Source of the DNA: Evansella sp. AB-P1
GTDB taxonomy: Bacteria; Bacillota; Bacilli; Bacillales; Salisediminibacteriaceae
Direction: 5' to 3'
Length of the DNA: 60,443 bases
NCBI RefSeq assembly: GCF_029688925.1
Contig: NZ_JARUKY010000027.1
Coordinates: 1-60,443, forward strand
Under the pieces are notes generated by a model. The model ran no database searches. It saw only the letters and a list, made by a program, of their open reading frames with translations, and had not been told where the DNA came from. Made by a program: the position numbers and the translations under genes. This document shows, piece after piece, positions 26,047 to 34,919 of the stretch. The number at the start of each line of letters is the position of its first letter. Position 1 is the first letter of the stretch.

Positions 26047-27398
26047 AAATAAGAACAAAGATTCAGCTCTTTTCTATGATTTGGTTGTTAGCAATTATAT
26101 TAATTATTAATACGGCAATTTACGTATCTTTTTCTAGCCTCTTAATGAATAAAGAGAAAGAGCAGGTAGAAGGGCAAACGGAAAACATTGCTCTCTTTAT
26201 TAGTTCGACAACTGAATCGGATACTGCAACTGCAAGAATGCTAAGACCGTATCTTCCTACTAATGGAATTATTCGGATTATTAATGAAGAAATGGAAGCC
26301 ATTACAATGGTTACGCAAAGACCTGAATTATTAGATAGTCCAATTAACTATTTTACTGGTCAATCATCAACAATATTAGAATTGGAAAATGGTGAAAAAA
26401 TGGCTGCATCCTATTTTCCATTTATTTCGTATGATGGCTCAATTTTGACGCTAGAGGTAATGCATAGCCTACAACCTATTCAAAGCACCTTAAACTTACT
26501 TAGGTTAGTTTTGCTAATAGCATCTATATTAATTTTGCTTCCAGCGTTATTTGGTGGAGCAATGTTAAGTCGACTAATATTACGTCCGATTAAAGCAATG
26601 GCTGAAACAATGCAGGATATTCAACAAAAAGGAACATTGAAAAAAATAGATCTTAAAGAAAAATCGAAAGATGAATTATATGAAGTTGCAGGAACGTTTA
26701 ACAATATGGTTGATCTTATTAAAGAAAATATAGAGAAAAAGCAGCAATTTGTTCACGATGCATCACACGAACTAAAAACGCCTCTTACTGTAATTGAAAG
26801 TAATGCAAGTATGTTAAAAAGATGGGGAGCAAAAAATCCTGAAGTATTGGAAGAGTCCATTGATGCGATTTATTCTGAATCAAAAAGAATGAAAGAGTTA
26901 ACGGAGCAAATGCTAAAGTTAGCAGAGGAATCAAATACTTTCAACTTAGAGTTCCAAGAGGTTAATCTTAGTGAATTTATAAAGCACATTTCTTCCCTAA
27001 TGACTAAAACGTATGGGAGAAAAATTGAAACTATTTTACCTAGCTATGACATTGTGATTTTAGGAGATGAGAAAAAACTACAACAAGTATTGGTGATATT
27101 GATAGATAATGCTTTTAAATACAGTAAAGATAATATAACTATTCATGCAGGAAAAGAAGGTGACAATGCTTATTTTTCTGTAAAAGATAAAGGAATTGGA
27201 ATACCTAAAGAGGATTTTCAAAAAATATTTGATCGATTTTATCGTGTTGATCGAGTTAGAAGTAGGAAGACAGGGGGAACAGGCTTAGGGCTTGCAATTG
27301 CAAAGGGGATTGTAGAAGCACATCATGGGAAAATAAACCTTGATAGTAAAGAGGGAATAGGAACTACATTTACAGTAAAACTCCCCTTAATTTATTAA
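26043..27398 (+). CDS. sensor histidine kinase, HAMP type
   Basis: A 451-residue partner of the regulator just upstream. Two TM helices (about 8-28 and 155-180) enclose an extracytoplasmic sensor of about 125 residues; then HAMP (about 182-235), HisKA with DASHELKTPLTVIES (His 242), and HATPase with NAFKYS, VKDKGIGIP and GTGLGL. The start at 26043 follows AAAGGAGCC inside the regulator gene. The next gene encodes a secreted PepSY protein, a common partner that may feed signals to the sensor. Confidence 0.92.
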   Translation: MKIRTKIQLFSMIWLLAIILIINTAIYVSFSSLLMNKEKEQVEGQTENIALFISSTTESDTATARMLRPYLPTNGIIRIINEEMEAITMVTQRPELLDSPINYFTGQSSTILELENGEKMAASYFPFISYDGSILTLEVMHSLQPIQSTLNLLRLVLLIASILILLPALFGGAMLSRLILRPIKAMAETMQDIQQKGTLKKIDLKEKSKDELYEVAGTFNNMVDLIKENIEKKQQFVHDASHELKTPLTVIESNASMLKRWGAKNPEVLEESIDAIYSESKRMKELTEQMLKLAEESNTFNLEFQEVNLSEFIKHISSLMTKTYGRKIETILPSYDIVILGDEKKLQQVLVILIDNAFKYSKDNITIHAGKEGDNAYFSVKDKGIGIPKEDFQKIFDRFYRVDRVRSRKTGGTGLGLAIAKGIVEAHHGKINLDSKEGIGTTFTVKLPLIY

Positions 27399-27452
27399 TT
27401 GTCTTTTCTCATTAAATTTTAATCTTCTTCTCAGTTTCTTTTAATGGTGATG

Positions 27453-27472
27453 TTCTACACTGAAGTAGAACA
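27453..27472 (+). promoter_or_regulatory. dyad upstream of the PepSY gene
   Basis: GTTCTAC and GTAGAAC flank six bases, just before an A-run and the GAGAGGAG ribosome binding site. It could be the operator for the adjacent regulator or a 5' hairpin. No T-run follows, so it is not a terminator. Confidence 0.4.
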
Positions 27473-27496
27473 AAAAAAGAGAGGAGTTTTACAAAT

Positions 27497-28369
27497 ATGA
27501 AAAAAAATAAAACATGGATTTCTGTAATTGTAGGTTCAATTATTATTGCAGTTTTCGGATTTGGTTTTTCTCAAATTTTAGCAGACCCAGAGAATGATCC
27601 ATTATCCACACACGAGGTAACGGATATAATCAATGACCATTATCCAGGAGAATTGGAGTATATTGAATTGGAATATGACCAGGGTCACATGATTTATGTC
27701 GTTAAGATTATTAATGAACAAGGTCCATATGAAATTAAAGTTGATGCACTCACAGGTAGTATATTAGATGTAACATCTTTACAGGGGCCTTCAGAAAAAG
27801 AAGGTCAAGGAAATACGATTAATGAAAATGTAAGTACGGACACCTCTACCACACCAAATTCTACAGAAGAAGATGATGTCGGAGAGAAAAAAGAATCAAC
27901 CACAGGAATAAAAACCGACCAACTACCCAATAAAAATAATGAGTTGAATACGAAAATAGGAATTGAAGGAGCAAAAAGAATTGCAACAGAAAAAGTAGAT
28001 GGTATTGTGAAGGAAATTGAATTAGAAAGTGATGATGGAATTGTTTACTATGAGATAGAAATGATGACTCCTCAAGGGGAGGCGGAACTTGAAATTAATG
28101 CATTCACAGGTGAAATCATCTCCTTTTCAATGGATAAAAAGAAAAGCACTGGTTTTCAATTTGATGGAAATACTTCATCTGTGATTGGTATCGTAGAAGC
28201 AAAAAGGATTGCTAATGAAAGAGTCACTGGAACAATTAAAGAAATAGAATTAGATCACGACGATGGTCGACTTTATTATGAAATAGAAATGAAAACATCA
28301 AGAGGAGAAGTAGAAATTGAAATTGATGCCCGAACTGGCGAAATTATTTCCATTGAGTTTGATGATTAG
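27497..28369 (+). CDS. PepSY-domain protein, membrane-anchored
   Basis: A 290-residue protein with an N-terminal signal anchor (about 8-30) and three PepSY units: about 38-95 (VTDIINDHYPGELEYIELEY), 153-213 (AKRIATEKVDGIVKEIELES) and 232-289 (AKRIANERVTGTIKEIELDH). Each ends with the typical IDA/INAFTGEI turn. Units 2 and 3 are nearly identical, a recent internal duplication. A Ser/Thr/Glu linker separates unit 1. PepSY domains modulate proteases or sensor kinases outside the cell. It lies 98 bases after the kinase gene. Confidence 0.87.
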   Translation: MKKNKTWISVIVGSIIIAVFGFGFSQILADPENDPLSTHEVTDIINDHYPGELEYIELEYDQGHMIYVVKIINEQGPYEIKVDALTGSILDVTSLQGPSEKEGQGNTINENVSTDTSTTPNSTEEDDVGEKKESTTGIKTDQLPNKNNELNTKIGIEGAKRIATEKVDGIVKEIELESDDGIVYYEIEMMTPQGEAELEINAFTGEIISFSMDKKKSTGFQFDGNTSSVIGIVEAKRIANERVTGTIKEIELDHDDGRLYYEIEMKTSRGEVEIEIDARTGEIISIEFDD

Positions 28370-28434
28370 ACGTAATACTAAATAAAATCTTCTGTGAAAA
28401 AAGGAAGGATTTAGACTGTTATTATAAAAGTGTG

Positions 28435-28469
28435 ACTAGTTACCTTATTATTAGGTAACTAGTTTTTTT
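28435..28469 (+). terminator. strong terminator after the PepSY gene
   Basis: ACTAGTTACCT and AGGTAACTAGT form an 11-bp stem, followed by T7. Confidence 0.85.
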
Positions 28470-28560
28470 CCGCTGGAGTCGTCACCCTTCACTACTGAAC
28501 CGTTGTATTTTCAGGGTAGACCACTGATGCAAGTGGAATTTGCACCATGGGGGATGAAAG
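28470..28560 (+). repeat. partial repeat: end of module B plus module A, copy R3
   Basis: It starts inside module B (CGCTGGAGTCGTCACCCTTC) directly after the terminator T-run and continues into module A (TTTTCAGGGTAGACC...GGATGAAAG). With the terminator it accounts for the 323-base gap before the next gene; 28561-28690 shows nothing else except a GTATTTTCAGGTAGAAA remnant at 28599-28616. Confidence 0.65.
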
Positions 28561-28692
28561 TAAGCATTTTTGTCTATACTTCGTTGAACTTTTATACCGC
28601 GTATTTTCAGGTAGAAATATTTTTATTTTTATGCAACTTTTTTTAGAATGACATCGTCCCATATTCAAATGAATGAAATGGAAGTGATACCA

Positions 28693-29622
28693 ATGAAAAA
28701 TAAATTACAAAAGGGACTGAAACTATCCATTATATTAGTCATGATCTCTTTAGGGAGTTTAATAATAGGGTGCGGACATGGAACTGATGGAAACAATGGA
28801 AGTATAGATGAAGGAAGGAGTTCTTTTTCAAATAATACTGATAGTAAAGATGAACCTGTTACTGACTTACCATACGTCATGACAGAATTAGAAGACATGA
28901 GTACTGGCGACTTATGGGAACAAACAGAATATGCCTCCAAAACTGGAAGATGGTTTTTTCATAATGGTGAGGGGCTTCTTGGGTATGGAGTTACCTCTGG
29001 AACAAAACAAGCAGGAGTAGAATTTTCCATTACATTTTTTTCACATAAAGAGGATGGTGATTTGATGGATCGTTCTGTTCGTATTCAATTGACGGAACGA
29101 AATAATCATCATGAAAAAATAGAGTTGATTACAGACGAAGAAGTAGATGTAAATGTAGTAGAAGGAAATGAAATCATCTACAAAGGTAACCTACCAGAGA
29201 AAGAAAATACATCGTATATTCTTAGTGTTGAAGTACTAGACAAGGAAGGGAATGTGGAAGACACACTCCTATCATCTATAAACGTCCCAAAAGAAGAATT
29301 GAATGCCTATCTAAAAACGGATAAAGAAGTGTATTTAACGGGTGATTCAAAGTTAACCTTAATTTTAAAGAATGAAGGTCCAACTGATTTATTTTTTGGA
29401 ACATATTATACGATTGAGAAAAGAGTGAATGATTCCTGGGAAGTAGTACCAATAAACAAAGCATTTCCTGATATAGGGATAATCTTACACGATGGCAAAG
29501 AACATAAAGAAACGATCGAGATCGATGAGCTTGATAATGGAAAGTATCGAATTAAAAAGGAAGTTCATGTAGATGGATTAGATTTATCCGAAGAGCTTAC
29601 AGCTGAGATTGAAATAAAATAA
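28693..29622 (+). CDS. lipoprotein with C-terminal Ig-like domain
   Basis: A 309-residue lipoprotein with lipobox LIIGC. Residues about 55-190 form a beta-rich region of unknown family; the C-terminal part (about 205-309, with KTDKEVYLTGDSKLTLILKN and GKYRIKKEVHVDG) resembles bacterial Ig-like domains of the Big_14 type that end many Bacillus lipoproteins. The frame is open from 28648, but the ATG at 28693 follows GGAAGTGAT and puts the signal peptide at the N-terminus. Function unknown. It is flanked by repeats on both sides. Confidence 0.75.
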   Translation: MKNKLQKGLKLSIILVMISLGSLIIGCGHGTDGNNGSIDEGRSSFSNNTDSKDEPVTDLPYVMTELEDMSTGDLWEQTEYASKTGRWFFHNGEGLLGYGVTSGTKQAGVEFSITFFSHKEDGDLMDRSVRIQLTERNNHHEKIELITDEEVDVNVVEGNEIIYKGNLPEKENTSYILSVEVLDKEGNVEDTLLSSINVPKEELNAYLKTDKEVYLTGDSKLTLILKNEGPTDLFFGTYYTIEKRVNDSWEVVPINKAFPDIGIILHDGKEHKETIEIDELDNGKYRIKKEVHVDGLDLSEELTAEIEIK

Positions 29623-29658
29623 AGGCACAAAAAGGAAAGTAACGTTTTTTTTCAAAAG

Positions 29659-29865
29659 GTGGTTCATCCGTTCCATGCGGAAAAGCTTTTACCATAATCA
29701 TAAGTGCGACATCCGTTCATTCTTTACGGTGACTTCTTTACCGTGGGGTACGGCCTCAACTTCCTACCACTTACTCAGTAAGTGCTAGGGGATTTTCGTC
29801 TCGTGCTGATCCCACTGGAGTCGCCGCCTTCCACTCCTGAACCAATAATTATTTTCAGGATGGCC
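29659..29865 (+). repeat. structured intergenic repeat, copy R4
   Basis: A near-complete module B with GTTCATCCGTTCCATGCGG, CATAAGTGCGACATC, ACCGTGGGGTACGGCCTCAA and a hairpin at 29763-29789 (CCTACCACTTAC / GTAAGTGCTAGG), ending in the ATTTTCAGG start of module A. It accounts for most of the 352-base gap before degV; a terminator for the upstream gene is not evident. Confidence 0.75.
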
Positions 29866-29974
29866 TTCTAGTTAAATAAAAATTATATTTTGTTACCTAC
29901 AATTAGTACTTGGTATTAAACTCAGGTCAAAGTATAATAAAAGGAAGAATGAATTTAAAAGGAGGAATATATAC

Positions 29975-30829
29975 GTGGCTAAAAAGAAAATTGCATTTGT
30001 AACAGACAGTACTGCTTATTTAACGGAGGATCTCCTTGCACACCCCGATGTGTATGTAGTACCAATTGTGGTTATTTCAGAGGGAAAAGAATATGAGGAT
30101 GGGGTTAATTTATCATCGGATCAATTATATGAAATGATTCGAAATAATAAAGAGGTTCCGAAAACATCACAGCCATCTGTAGGAACCTTTGTTAACTTAT
30201 ATGAACAATTAAAAAAGGAGTATGATCATGCCATTGCAATCCACGTTTCTAATAAGCTAAGTGGAACGGTTTCCAGCTCAACGACTGGTGCAGAGCAAGC
30301 TGATTTTAGTGTGGAAGTTGTGGATTCATTAGCCCTTTCTTATATTATTACGACACTTCTATACAAAGGTCTTGATCTTATGAAGGAAGACTTAGATGTA
30401 AAAGAAGTAGCTAACAAATTGAGAGTGGAAGCTACAAGAGCAAGAAACTTAATTTTGTTAGGAAACTTAGAGCAATTATATAAAGGTGGAAGAATGTCAG
30501 GGGCACAATTTTTACTCGGAAACGTACTTCAGATTAAGCCAATCCTTTCAATTAATTTAGAGGGAGAATTAGGGTTATTAGAACGAGTTCGTTCAGAAAA
30601 GAAAGCAACAAATAGAATCGTACATTTATTGAAGGAATCCTGCGAAGAAAATAATGTGAAGCAAGTGCAACTTATGCATGGAAACGTGTTGGAAAAAGTA
30701 TTAGCATTAAAGGAAAAAATAGTAGAAGAAATCCCTGGATTAGATGTTGTCATTGGAGAAATTAGTTCCTCCTTAGCTGTTCATGCTGGTGAAGGTACGA
30801 TCGCCATGATTTGGCATTTAGAAGAATAA
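29975..30829 (+). CDS. DegV family fatty-acid-binding protein
   Basis: A 284-residue DegV-fold protein. The N-terminal KIAFVTDSTAYL and the pocket motifs KTSQPSVGTF and GNLEQLYKGGRMS (conserved Arg/Ser binding the lipid carboxylate) are typical, as is the end HAGEGTIAMIW. DegV/FakB proteins hand fatty acids to the kinase FakA for phosphorylation. No fakA is nearby. The GTG start follows AGGAGGAATATATAC. Monocistronic. Confidence 0.92.
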   Translation: MAKKKIAFVTDSTAYLTEDLLAHPDVYVVPIVVISEGKEYEDGVNLSSDQLYEMIRNNKEVPKTSQPSVGTFVNLYEQLKKEYDHAIAIHVSNKLSGTVSSSTTGAEQADFSVEVVDSLALSYIITTLLYKGLDLMKEDLDVKEVANKLRVEATRARNLILLGNLEQLYKGGRMSGAQFLLGNVLQIKPILSINLEGELGLLERVRSEKKATNRIVHLLKESCEENNVKQVQLMHGNVLEKVLALKEKIVEEIPGLDVVIGEISSSLAVHAGEGTIAMIWHLEE

Positions 30830-30898
30830 TTATACAAAAAAATAGCGATATTATTGAAATTCATAAAAGCAAATATTTAATATATTAAATATCGGATG

Positions 30899-31213
30899 TC
30901 ATTCTAGCCATAACCCGATTGTAAATAGGGAAACAAAAAGAATAGCATGTATAAGCGGAACAGTCATCCATTTATATGAATGGATATACTTTCCATCTAA
31001 ATAACTTTTCCAGCTCAAAACACATGAAACAACAACAGTCAGAACATATAATAATAAAAATAAGTACAAAAATGCAAGAAAATTAAAAAATGAATTCAAA
31101 TTTGCAATGGACATAATCCCCATTAAAGCTACAAATGCCCATACCAATAAGGACAAGGCATAGAAGATATTTGCAACAATATTTAATACTAAGGCAGGCC
31201 TTTTATTATTCAT
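30899..31213 (-). CDS. small membrane protein, four TM segments
   Basis: A 104-residue hydrophobic protein with about three to four helices and a single polar loop (SWKSYLDGKYIHSYKW). GAGGGGGT precedes the ATG. I recognise no family. It lies downstream of the oxidase operon on the same strand but behind the terminator at 31304-31341, so it is probably a separate unit. An AT-rich palindrome at 30871-30892 may end its transcript. Confidence 0.7.
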   Translation of the reverse strand: MNNKRPALVLNIVANIFYALSLLVWAFVALMGIMSIANLNSFFNFLAFLYLFLLLYVLTVVVSCVLSWKSYLDGKYIHSYKWMTVPLIHAILFVSLFTIGLWLE

Positions 31214-31303
31214 TTTTTTACCCCCTCAAATAAAGAATAATCTAATTATAGTCTAACTCACTTTTTATTTAAATACTGAATTTTCTGAAATTACTAGTTA
31301 AAT

Positions 31304-31341
31304 AAAAACAACGATTAGATTTTTAACTAATCGTTGTTTTT
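31304..31341 (-). terminator. terminator of the quinol oxidase operon
   Basis: A 14-bp stem AAAACAACGATTAG with its complement, flanked by A and T runs on both sides, so effective on either strand. Confidence 0.8.
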
Positions 31342-31386
31342 CGTTAAATGGATGTTTAATTATTTTTTACTATATAGTTACTCTCA

Positions 31387-32415
31387 CTATTTTTCACTAG
31401 TGAGATAGCGTTTGTCCTTAAGGAATAATCGCCAGAACCAAATGAATAAAGGAATGAGAATAGCCATCATAACAATGTAACCCCAAAGTAACGATTGATA
31501 CATAGCAAAATTTGTTAATCCGTCAAAGATGGTTAGCTCAGGATAAACAATGTAAGGCATATGAGCCCATCCATAAGCGAAGCTAGCTATTGCATATTGC
31601 AAAACAATAAGAATAACCGCTATCCGTGGCTGACCTATACGTACTTTTTTGGAGGGCCACCATAGAGCACTATAACCGATAGAGAATGCAAACATACTTA
31701 AGGCAAATAACTCCCATTCCCTAGCCATATTTTCTACCATCCACACGGCCTCTGGAATTAATGTCAATGTAGCTGCGACGGCAAAGCTTAACATAATTGG
31801 TCCAAAAATAATGGCATTTTTCCTATATTCCTCATAAGTTTCATTAGAATTAGCTTCCCTTGCATAGTCACTTAAAAACAAAGAGGAGAGGAACAACTGA
31901 CTTGCAAGACCAAAACCGATGTGAGCATACACAGTAGGACTTGTTAAGACCTTGTTAAATAAAATGTAATGACGGTCTCCAACTACTTCAATAAATCCAC
32001 CGATAATAATTGGTAGGACAGTAAGCATTAATGCAGGTATTAACAACCCTGTTATACCAGAAATATAACGCAAAACTTTCGTATACTTCTGAACTGTGTA
32101 GGAATACACCATAAAGGCACTACGAATCGTTAATAAAAATAAAACTAAACTGACAGGAACAATCATCAACGATCCAAGAGCAAATGCTGCTCCAGGGAAA
32201 AAGCCAGCCAATGCTACCACAAATAAGACAAGAAATACATTTGTTACTTCCCATGATGGGGACAAATATAAGTTTGCAAAGTTAGCAGCAGTGGTACCCT
32301 TTCGTTCATAATAATACATCGCCCAAAATCCAGCACCGAAGTCGATGGCCCCACCAATAGCATATATAAATAAAAACAACCAAATGATCGAAATTGCTAC
32401 ATAAGCTTCATGCAA
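31387..32415 (-). CDS. ythB: bd-type quinol oxidase subunit II (YthB/CydB)
   Basis: A 342-residue subunit with about eight TM helices; N-terminal IWLFLFIYAIGGAIDFGAGF is the hallmark of the YthB branch of CydB. It stabilises subunit I and contributes to the haem-containing core of the oxidase in the cytoplasmic membrane. It starts 14 bases after the subunit I stop, with AGGGGGA as ribosome binding site, and ends before the terminator at 31304-31341. The symbol follows B. subtilis ythB; a plain cydB label would also be acceptable. Confidence 0.85.
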   Translation of the reverse strand: MHEAYVAISIIWLFLFIYAIGGAIDFGAGFWAMYYYERKGTTAANFANLYLSPSWEVTNVFLVLFVVALAGFFPGAAFALGSLMIVPVSLVLFLLTIRSAFMVYSYTVQKYTKVLRYISGITGLLIPALMLTVLPIIIGGFIEVVGDRHYILFNKVLTSPTVYAHIGFGLASQLFLSSLFLSDYAREANSNETYEEYRKNAIIFGPIMLSFAVAATLTLIPEAVWMVENMAREWELFALSMFAFSIGYSALWWPSKKVRIGQPRIAVILIVLQYAIASFAYGWAHMPYIVYPELTIFDGLTNFAMYQSLLWGYIVMMAILIPLFIWFWRLFLKDKRYLTSEK

Positions 32416-32429
32416 TGGAATTCCCCCTA

Positions 32430-33764
32430 TTAAATCGATGGTGTCACTTGATATTCATTAACCAGTGGGTTCCGTTGGAAATAAAAACGCATCACCAGTG
32501 CTGTTATAACAAGTAATAAAATATATAAGGAAATAAACAAGACTAAAATGAATCCAAGATTTCCTGAGGCTGTTGCAGCGTCAGCCGTCCGTTGGAAGTT
32601 CATGATTGTCCAAGGCTGTCTTCCAATACATGCAAAAAACCAGCCAGTTTCCATTCCGATCAAAGCGAAAGCACCGCATGGTACGAGAGCAAGCAGTAAC
32701 CAGGTAGGGTAAGGCTTCTTCCTAAATATAGACCACCAGAGGAGTGCACCTATTGATACACCAATTAACAATGTTCCAATTCCTACCATGACATTAAAAA
32801 GAGTATGAACAAAGAGTGGAGGCCAATCCTCCTGTTGAAAATCATTTAAACCAATAACAACACCTTCCGTTGATCCAGTAGCTAACCAGCTAAGCATCCC
32901 AGGAACTTCTAACCCTCCAACTACTCGGTTTGCCTCAGGATCAGGGGTACCCATAATCGCTAGTGGAGCATTAGATTGCGTTTCAAACAATCCTTCTGCT
33001 GCTGCTAACTTAACAGGGACATAATTATGTAAACCGACTGCAGCTTTATGGCCAGTAGAAGCCGTCCAAATGGATGTTGCGGCCCCGATTACTAAAGCGA
33101 TCATTAATCCCTTTCGATAATAGCTTACTTCCTTAGGATTTAAATTTCCCCGCAATAGTCGATAAGCTCCAACAGAAATGACAACAAAGGCAGTAGTCAT
33201 ATAGGCGCTACTCACAACATGAACGGCCGTATAACTAAATGCTGGATTTAACACTGCTTGCCAAGGCTGAACATTGGCAATTTGCCCTTCAACAACCTCA
33301 AAACCAGTAGGTGTATTCATCCATGACTGGACATTAGTAATTAATACGGCAGAAGCAGTTGCACCAAGGGCCACAAAGAACACACTAATAATTCGCATTG
33401 TAGAAGATAGACGATTGGCTGCGTAAATATAAATGGATAAAAAAAGTGCTTCCACAAAGAAAGCAAAAATTTCAATGGCAAATGGTAAGGCAATAACCTG
33501 ACCAACTACCTCAATAAATCCTGGGAATGTGAGAGATATCATAACACCTACTATAGTTCCAGAGGGAATAGCAACCCCAAGTAAAATAGCAACCCCCTTC
33601 GTCCAACGTTTGGCTAGGATGGCATAGTCGTTATCTTTCGTAAAAAGTCTAACTAATTCTGCTATAAGTATCATAAAGGTAAGCCCAACACCTAACGTTG
33701 CAAAAATAATATGAAACGCTAAGGAGGAACCAAAAAGGGTTCTAGCAAGTAACACATTATCCAT
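32430..33764 (-). CDS. ythA: bd-type quinol oxidase subunit I (YthA/CydA)
   Basis: A 444-residue subunit oxidising quinol and reducing O2. Haem ligand His residues are visible in SSLAFHIIFATLG (near residue 17) and YTAVHVVSSAYM; the acidic pair is in FAIEIFAFFVEALF; the short Q loop keeps VPVKLAAAEGLFETQS. In the GRQPW motif the residue equivalent to E. coli Glu 445 is Cys 379 (FACIGRQPW), as I recall for YthA-type oxidases thought to lack haem d. The frame extends to 33788, but AGGAAGG at 33772-33778 fits ATG 33764. That ribosome binding site is buried in a long hairpin (see 33773-33823). Confidence 0.87.
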   Translation of the reverse strand: MDNVLLARTLFGSSLAFHIIFATLGVGLTFMILIAELVRLFTKDNDYAILAKRWTKGVAILLGVAIPSGTIVGVMISLTFPGFIEVVGQVIALPFAIEIFAFFVEALFLSIYIYAANRLSSTMRIISVFFVALGATASAVLITNVQSWMNTPTGFEVVEGQIANVQPWQAVLNPAFSYTAVHVVSSAYMTTAFVVISVGAYRLLRGNLNPKEVSYYRKGLMIALVIGAATSIWTASTGHKAAVGLHNYVPVKLAAAEGLFETQSNAPLAIMGTPDPEANRVVGGLEVPGMLSWLATGSTEGVVIGLNDFQQEDWPPLFVHTLFNVMVGIGTLLIGVSIGALLWWSIFRKKPYPTWLLLALVPCGAFALIGMETGWFFACIGRQPWTIMNFQRTADAATASGNLGFILVLFISLYILLLVITALVMRFYFQRNPLVNEYQVTPSI

Positions 33765-33772
33765 TACACTAC

Positions 33773-33823
33773 CTTCCTCTCTTAACAATTATTAACAATG
33801 TTATTGTCTATTGAGAGAGGAAG
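33773..33823 (-). promoter_or_regulatory. leader hairpin sequestering the ythA ribosome binding site
   Basis: On the transcript CTTCCTCTCTCAA (33823-33811) pairs over 13 positions with TTAAGAGAGGAAG (33785-33773), which contains the Shine-Dalgarno sequence. The loop is 25 nt. No T-run follows. An inner ACAAT/ATTGT dyad lies in the loop. Confidence 0.55.
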
Positions 33824-33851
33824 ATTTATACATATTTATCAAAATGATTCT

Positions 33852-34694
33852 TCAATCTAATTCAAGAAAATTAGCTATTTCAGTCCAGTAATCCTCACTA
33901 GATTGGATATTGTTATGGTTCCGTCCTTCAAATATGATTTGTTCAGCATCTCCCTGCCACGTTTCAACTAGTTTCATGGAATGAGATGGAGGAATGATTC
34001 GATCCTCCTCAGCAATAAGTGTAAGCATGGAAGTATCAATGTGCTCTGCTCGAGAAACATTATCAAAGTGGTGCTTCAATAGCCATTGAACAGGCAAAAA
34101 AGGATAACGATCTCGAGAAACATTCGTTAAGCTATCATAAGGAGAAACGAGAACAATCTTGTCTAGCTCTCTTTCTGCTCCTAAATAAACAGCTATCCCA
34201 GTTCCCATACTTCTTCCCATCACAGAAATCTGTTCTCCATCAATATCATCACGACTAGCCAAGTAGTCATACATGTGTAAAGCATCGTGAAACATCGCTT
34301 CTTCACTAGGAGAACCTCCACTTCTCCCATAGCCACGATAATTCATTAATAAGACAGAATGATCACCTAAATCCTCCCCAAGATGAATTAAATGAGAAAC
34401 CTCCTCTGCATTTCCTCCAAAATAAATAAGCACAGGAGAAGGGCTTTCCCTGTTATTATTATGAACCAACCACCCGTGAGTACTTACCTCTTCTGAAACC
34501 TGTAGTTCCACCTCTTCCACATGATCGTATGTATGATGGATATACTGTATCCTTTCATCAGAAATTCCTTGAGGATAAAACAACAAACGATCCTGAAAGA
34601 AATAAAATCCAGAATACATGAGGAAGACTACTAAAAAGAATAAACTTATTATTCCTCCAATCATTTTTCCAACCTTCCCCTTTATAAACCACAT
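33852..34694 (-). CDS. membrane-anchored alpha/beta hydrolase (Bem46-like)
   Basis: A 280-residue serine hydrolase. The N-terminal TM helix (about 12-32) anchors it. The nucleophile elbow is VMGRSMGTGIAV, the oxyanion region is VLIYFGGNAEE, the Asp lies in LIAEEDRIIP and the His in EGRNHNNIQ. Substrate unknown. The frame reaches a GTG at 34712, but GGAGGAGG at 34702-34709 is spaced for ATG 34694. Its stop is 88 bases before the oxidase gene on the same strand, so it may be cotranscribed with ythAB. Confidence 0.85.
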   Translation of the reverse strand: MWFIKGKVGKMIGGIISLFFLVVFLMYSGFYFFQDRLLFYPQGISDERIQYIHHTYDHVEEVELQVSEEVSTHGWLVHNNNRESPSPVLIYFGGNAEEVSHLIHLGEDLGDHSVLLMNYRGYGRSGGSPSEEAMFHDALHMYDYLASRDDIDGEQISVMGRSMGTGIAVYLGAERELDKIVLVSPYDSLTNVSRDRYPFLPVQWLLKHHFDNVSRAEHIDTSMLTLIAEEDRIIPPSHSMKLVETWQGDAEQIIFEGRNHNNIQSSEDYWTEIANFLELD

Positions 34695-34919
34695 ATGAAA
34701 AACCTCCTCCACTAAAAATGATTAATACACTCTGAATAGAAAAATACCCTTATAGGAGCACGAAAAAACTATTGAAATCTGTCGAAAATTGAATAATACT
34801 AGATAGAGAACACTAGCAAGTATCACAATAAATATCATCGGATATCGAATGATTTAAGAATAAGTCTATCAAAAATGCAGAATAGGACTAATAAAAATAA
34901 ATAGTTAAGGAGATTAATA

